The notes under the pieces: generated by a model
What the model was told of the DNA's origin: nothing
Database searches by the model: none
Seen by the model: the letters and a program-made list of their open reading frames with translations, nothing else
Translations under genes and position numbers: made by a program
Assembly: GCA_017996675.1 (NCBI GenBank)
Contig: JAGOGN010000048.1
Location: 1-9,658, forward strand
Length of the DNA: 9,658 nucleotides
Reading direction: 5' to 3'
Source of the DNA: Lachnospiraceae bacterium
GTDB taxonomy: Bacteria > Bacillota_A > Clostridia > Lachnospirales > Lachnospiraceae
Shown: positions 6,440 through 9,658 of the stretch, in pieces
Position numbering within the stretch: position 1 is the stretch's first letter
Layout: the number at the start of each line of letters is the position of its first letter

Positions 6440-7189
6440 ATGAATTTGCAGGTTAAATTAGAGACTTTTGAAGGACCCTTAGATTTATTACTACACTTAA
6501 TCGAAAAAAACAAAGTAAATATATATGATATACCAATTTCTGAAATTACAAATCAATATTTAGAGTATATCCGTCAGATGCAGCGACAGGATTTGAATGT
6601 GATGAGTGAATTTTTGGTTATGGCAGCCACGTTATTGGATATCAAATCGAAACTTTTACTTCCAATAGAAGAAGTGGAAGAGGGTGAAGTGGAAGATCCT
6701 CGAACAGAATTAGTAGAACAATTATTACAGTACAAAATGTACAAATTTATTGCATATGAACTAAAAGATCGACAAATTGATGCGCAACGCTCCCTTTATA
6801 AGGAGCCGACTTTTCCAAACGAAGTTCTTGCTTATGAAGAACCAGTGGATATGGAGAGTCTTTGCTCAGAAATGGATCTTAAGAAATTGAACGAAATCTT
6901 TCGCTCAATCATGAAAAAACAAATTGATAAAATCGACCCTGTTCGAGCTAAATTTGGCAAGATTGAGAAAGAAGAAATCTCAGTTGAAGATGCAATCTTT
7001 CAATTGGAAGAATATGCAAAAGTTCATAAAGAATTTTCATTTCGAAGTCATTTGTTAATGCAAAAAAGCAAGATGGCAATTGTGGTATCCTTTTTGGCCA
7101 TTTTAGAATTAATGAAAATTGGGAAAATAAGCATTACACAAACGAATTTATTCGATGATATTATTATTACATCATGTATTCATGTTTAG
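6440..7189 (+). CDS. scpA: Segregation and condensation protein A (kleisin of SMC complex)
   Basis: ScpA is the kleisin that bridges the two SMC heads and recruits a ScpB dimer; the complex compacts and separates sister chromosomes. The 249 residues fit the family. The N-terminal SMC-neck-binding part has FEGPLDLLLHLIE (10-22) and the helix ending in IKSKLLLP (68-75). An acidic, charged middle (76-90) follows, and the C-terminal winged helix that binds the SMC head spans about 178-245. The start at 6440 was chosen because GGAGG (6429-6433) lies 6 nt upstream; the ATG at 6434 abuts that site with no spacing. It is 21 bp after the phosphoesterase and 17 bp before scpB, in one operon. Confidence 0.97.
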   Translation: MNLQVKLETFEGPLDLLLHLIEKNKVNIYDIPISEITNQYLEYIRQMQRQDLNVMSEFLVMAATLLDIKSKLLLPIEEVEEGEVEDPRTELVEQLLQYKMYKFIAYELKDRQIDAQRSLYKEPTFPNEVLAYEEPVDMESLCSEMDLKKLNEIFRSIMKKQIDKIDPVRAKFGKIEKEEISVEDAIFQLEEYAKVHKEFSFRSHLLMQKSKMAIVVSFLAILELMKIGKISITQTNLFDDIIITSCIHV

Positions 7190-7206
7190 AATGGAATAGG
7201 AGAAAA

Positions 7207-7770
7207 ATGAATTATAAAGCACATATTGAAGCGATATTATTTTCTTTTGGAGATAGTGTTCCAGTTAAAAAAATAGCGGAATCGCTTGAACTGGACGAAA
7301 AACAAACCCGGAATATTTTATCAGAAATGATGGAGGACTACGAATCTTGTAATCACGGAATCAGGTTAATCGAATTAGATGGATCATTCCAATTTTGTAC
7401 CAAACCGGAAACTTATGATACGCTGATTAAAGTGAAAACCATCCCCAAACGGTTTGTGTTAACCGATGTAGTATTAGAAACATTATCTATTATTGCATAT
7501 AAACAGCCCATCACAAGGATTGAAATCGAGAAAATCAGAGGTGTGTCTTGCGATCATGCGGTGAACAAATTAATAGAGTTTAAGTTAGTTCAGGAAGTTG
7601 GAAGACTGGATGCACCAGGTCGTCCGCTATTATTTGGAACCACGGAAGAATTCTTACGTAACTTTGGAGTTCCTTCTTTGGAAGAACTTCCAACACTAGA
7701 AGCAGAGCAGATCGAAGAATTCAAACAACAAGCTCAAAATGAAATGGGTACCTATGAAACCAATGAGTGA
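7207..7770 (+). CDS. scpB: Segregation and condensation protein B
   Basis: ScpB dimers bind the middle of ScpA and regulate the SMC ATPase cycle. The 187 residues make two winged-helix domains: the first about 1-75, the second about 85-152. The family signatures are IAYKQPITR (96-104) and GRLDAPGRPLLFGTT (132-146), followed by the FG-VPSLEELP segment. The last 25 residues are Gln/Glu-rich and probably flexible. The start at 7207 is supported by AGGAG (7198-7202) 4 nt upstream and a first helix that begins where the family does; an in-frame ATG at 7174 lies inside scpA and is less likely. It is the last gene of the cls-phosphoesterase-scpA-scpB run. Confidence 0.97.
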   Translation: MNYKAHIEAILFSFGDSVPVKKIAESLELDEKQTRNILSEMMEDYESCNHGIRLIELDGSFQFCTKPETYDTLIKVKTIPKRFVLTDVVLETLSIIAYKQPITRIEIEKIRGVSCDHAVNKLIEFKLVQEVGRLDAPGRPLLFGTTEEFLRNFGVPSLEELPTLEAEQIEEFKQQAQNEMGTYETNE

Positions 7771-7805
7771 AAGCTCATTTTGGCGTCATATACAAAAAGA
7801 GTGTG

Positions 7806-7835
7806 AAGGAAATCATGCAAAAAAGTTGATTCCTT
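7806..7835 (+). repeat. Imperfect inverted repeat over the rpiR -35 box
   Basis: AAGGAAATCA (7806-7815) and TGATTCCTT (7827-7835) are inverted copies, apart from one extra A in the left arm, with an 11-nt spacer. The arm centres are about 20 bp apart, roughly two helical turns, and the right arm covers the -35 box (7826-7831). It could be a dimer operator, perhaps for the regulator encoded downstream, or an RNA stem late in the scpB transcript followed by the TTTTG-ATTTT tract. Neither is proven. Confidence 0.35.
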
Positions 7836-7853
7836 TTGATTTTGTGCTATAAT
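7826..7853 (+). promoter_or_regulatory. Promoter upstream of the rpiR-type regulator, extended -10
   Basis: TTGATT (7826-7831) and a perfect TATAAT (7848-7853) are 16 bp apart, and TGC directly before the -10 (7845-7847) gives a full extended -10. Transcription should start near 7860, just before the terminator hairpin at 7864-7898. This is the only convincing promoter between scpB and the regulator gene, so it is the probable source of that transcript, with a leader of about 56 nt. Confidence 0.78.
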
Positions 7854-7863
7854 AGAAAAGTAG

Positions 7864-7898
7864 AGCGCCAATTGACTACAATTGGCGCTACTTTTTTT
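7864..7898 (+). terminator. Strong intrinsic terminator/possible attenuator before rpiR
   Basis: AGCGCCAATT (7864-7873) pairs perfectly with AATTGGCGCT (7880-7889) around a 6-nt loop; two bases later comes a run of seven T's (7892-7898). A further GT/AC pairing across a 2-nt bulge would bring the stem up to the T run. It can end the scpAB operon, but it also lies about 4 nt into the transcript of the promoter at 7826-7853, so the downstream gene must be made by read-through or by controlled anti-termination. Confidence 0.85.
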
Positions 7899-7915
7899 AT
7901 GAACGGGTGGGAATT

Positions 7916-8836
7916 ATGAGTAATTCGAATCAGCTATTGAATCGCATAAATGAGCGATACAGCTCCATGAGTAAAGGCCAGAAGATTCTTGCAACCTATA
8001 TTACGGATAACTTTGACAAAGCTGTTTTTTTGACTGCTGCAAAGTTAGGTGACGAAGTAGGTGTAAGCGAATCTACAGTGGTACGTTTTGCTACACATTT
8101 AGGATATCGCGGATATCCAGAGTTCCAGAAAGCTTTAGCAGATATGGTTACAAACAAATTGCATTCTTCGAAAAGAATGGAAGTTACTTATGGTAGAATG
8201 GATAAGACCAAAATATTGGAATCCGTTTTACAAGCTGATTGTGAAAGAATTCATAAAACATCTGAAATGCTAGATGAAGCAACCTTTCATCAGGCGGTGG
8301 ATCTCTTAATTCAGGCAAAGCGAATTTATGTGATTGGAATCAGAAGTTGTGCTCCTTTAGCTGAATTTTTTACGTTTTATTTAAATTTATTATTTCACGA
8401 TGTAAAGTTAATTCATACGAATAGTTCTAGCGAATTATTTGAACAAATGATGTACATCGGTAAAGATGATGTGATTGTAGGCATTAGTTTTCCCCGCTAT
8501 TCCATGCGAACATTAAAAGCATTGGAATTTGCAAACAGTAGAAATGCAAAAGTAATTACGATTACAGATAGTGTTCATTCGCCAATGAATTTATATTCAT
8601 CCTGTAATTTACTTGCTGCATCTGATATGGGTGCCGTATTAGATTCTCTAGTTGCTCCTTTGAGTGTAATGAATGCTCTGATTATGGCAATTTGTATGAG
8701 AAAACAAAAAGAAGTTGTAAAAAATCTTGATATTTTAGAAGAAATCTGGGAAGAATATCAGGTTTATGAGTCCGATGAAATTAATCTGATTGATGATGGT
8801 GTTCGGATTCGATATTCCAGAATGGAGAATAATTAA
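7916..8836 (+). CDS. MurR/RpiR family transcriptional regulator (HTH + SIS)
   Basis: The 306-residue DNA-binding regulator has an N-terminal RpiR helix-turn-helix domain (about 4-80; the helices lie around 41-62, with SESTVVRF and the typical LGYRGYPEFQ after it) and a C-terminal SIS sugar-phosphate-binding domain (about 124-265, with GIRSCAPLA at 141-149 and GISFPRYS at 189-196). Family members sense phosphosugars and repress or activate sugar or amino-sugar genes. No sugar gene is visible nearby. ATG 7916 was chosen because GGTGG (7906-7910) lies 5 nt upstream and it fits the family's N-terminus; a GTG at 7907 lacks a site. Its stop codon overlaps the next gene's ATG, so they are translationally coupled. 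Its promoter is followed by a terminator hairpin. The effector and targets are unknown. Confidence 0.94.
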   Translation: MSNSNQLLNRINERYSSMSKGQKILATYITDNFDKAVFLTAAKLGDEVGVSESTVVRFATHLGYRGYPEFQKALADMVTNKLHSSKRMEVTYGRMDKTKILESVLQADCERIHKTSEMLDEATFHQAVDLLIQAKRIYVIGIRSCAPLAEFFTFYLNLLFHDVKLIHTNSSSELFEQMMYIGKDDVIVGISFPRYSMRTLKALEFANSRNAKVITITDSVHSPMNLYSSCNLLAASDMGAVLDSLVAPLSVMNALIMAICMRKQKEVVKNLDILEEIWEEYQVYESDEINLIDDGVRIRYSRMENN

Positions 8837-9658
8837 TGAATCAAATAGTAATAATTGGCGGTGGTGCAGCGGGCATGATTGCCGCATATGCAGCTGCCAC
8901 TCATGGTGCGACCGTGCACTTGATAGAAAAAAATGAAAAGCTTGGAAAGAAACTCTTTATTACTGGAAAAGGCAGATGTAACTTAACAAATGCCTGTGAT
9001 CCGGAAGATTTTTTTACTCAGGTAACTTCAAATTATAAATTTTTATATAGTTCTTTTTATACTTTTTCAAATTCAGATGTGATGGATTTGTTTGAAAACA
9101 ATGGATGTCGACTGAAAGTTGAACGTGGGAACCGTGTTTTTCCGCAGTCCGATCATTCCAGTGACGTGATACGTGCGCTAGAGCAATTATTAAAAGCAAA
9201 TCATGTACAAGTTCATTTACGGACTAGTGTGTCTGAGCTTCTTGTTGAGAATAACCAAGTAAAAGGTGTTCGTACATCCAAAGGTGAAGTGATTTCCTGT
9301 TCAAAAGTTTTAATTGCAACAGGTGGATTGTCCTATCCTACAACTGGTTCAACCGGTGACGGGTATCAGTTTGCAAAGAAAAATGCACATACGGTCACCC
9401 CTTTAACGCCATCTCTTGTTCCATGCAATGTAGCAGAAGATTATGTAAAACAATGGCAGGGCATTTCGTTAAAGAATGTTGGGTTTCGACTGCTTGATCA
9501 AAATAAAGTTGTTTTTGACGATTTTGGTGAACTTTTATTTACGCATTTTGGTGTAAGTGGTCCACTGATTTTAAGGGCTAGTAGTAGAGCGAATGCCTTG
9601 CTTATGAGAGGTTCTTTAAAGGCTGAAATTGATTTAAAACCAGCTCTTAGCTTTGAGC
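8836..9658 (+). CDS. HI0933/BaiN-type NAD(P)/FAD-dependent oxidoreductase (3' partial)
   Basis: An open frame begins at ATG 8836 and runs off the window after 274 codons. The start overlaps the last base of the regulator's TAA, and GGAG (8824-8827) lies 8 nt upstream. The N-terminus is a dinucleotide-binding fold with GGGAAG (8-13) and an acidic residue closing the second strand (Glu31). Next come GKKLFITGKGRCNLTN (37-52), a hallmark of this flavoprotein family, then VFPQSDHSSDV, ATGGLSYPTTGSTGDGY and THFGVSGPLILRAS. The family is about 400 residues, so roughly two thirds is present. It is often annotated as aminoacetone oxidase or BaiN; BaiN was linked to bile-acid metabolism in a gut clostridium, but most members have no proven substrate, so I give no symbol. 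Confidence 0.93.
   Translation, partial: MNQIVIIGGGAAGMIAAYAAATHGATVHLIEKNEKLGKKLFITGKGRCNLTNACDPEDFFTQVTSNYKFLYSSFYTFSNSDVMDLFENNGCRLKVERGNRVFPQSDHSSDVIRALEQLLKANHVQVHLRTSVSELLVENNQVKGVRTSKGEVISCSKVLIATGGLSYPTTGSTGDGYQFAKKNAHTVTPLTPSLVPCNVAEDYVKQWQGISLKNVGFRLLDQNKVVFDDFGELLFTHFGVSGPLILRASSRANALLMRGSLKAEIDLKPALSFE

Noticed and set aside
6500..6515. AAAAAAC slippery heptamer in the reading frame of scpA
   Set aside because: The -1 frame meets a stop within a few codons and no downstream stimulatory structure was seen; it is probably chance in an A-rich gene.
7174..7206. Upstream ATG for scpB overlapping scpA
   Set aside because: AGGAG at 7198-7202 supports ATG 7207, and the added residues do not belong to the ScpB fold.
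9014..9199. Antisense 61-codon open frame
   Set aside because: It lies opposite the flavoprotein gene, whose family motifs run through this stretch on the + strand.

Overview
The window is ordinary chromosomal housekeeping DNA from a low-GC Gram-positive bacterium, most likely a member of the Clostridia and possibly Lachnospiraceae. The reasons are A/T-rich codon use, strong AGGAGG-type ribosome binding sites, sigma-A style promoters, U-tract terminators, the ribF-rpsO-pnp gene order and a ScpA/ScpB condensin pair. The family-level placement is inference. All genes read on the + strand. I see no mobile element, CRISPR array, tRNA or rRNA.

Layout. (1) 3-122 holds the last 39 codons of ribF (riboflavin kinase/FAD synthetase). 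(2) 183-1256 is a secreted cell-wall hydrolase with two SH3b domains and an NlpC/P60 domain. Its promoter is built over the ribF stop codon. (3) 1271-1404 is the rpsO promoter and a structured leader, and 1405-1671 is rpsO (S15), ended by a perfect 12-bp terminator stem. (4) 1735-1808 is a long hairpin leader and 1826-3916 is pnp (polynucleotide phosphorylase), followed by a terminator at 3941-3969. (5) 3988-7770 is a tight four-gene run: cardiolipin synthase, a membrane-anchored calcineurin-like phosphoesterase, scpA and scpB. (6) 7806-7898 packs an inverted repeat, a strong extended -10 promoter and a terminator hairpin into under 100 bp. (7) 7916-8836 is a MurR/RpiR-type regulator. It overlaps by one base an HI0933/BaiN-type flavoprotein (8836 onward) that runs off the window end.

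Several gene starts need moving downstream from the longest open frame, because good ribosome binding sites sit before internal starts (183, 3988, 5537, 6440, 7207, 7916).

The proteins all belong to known families, and I found no new protein system. The most interesting material lies in the non-coding junctions. The pnp leader can fold into one long near-continuous hairpin ending just before the ribosome binding site. The rpsO leader may form a pseudoknot resembling an S15 autoregulatory element. Upstream of rpiR, a strong promoter fires almost directly into an intrinsic terminator, which looks like a built-in attenuator. The pairings were done by eye, without folding-energy calculation.
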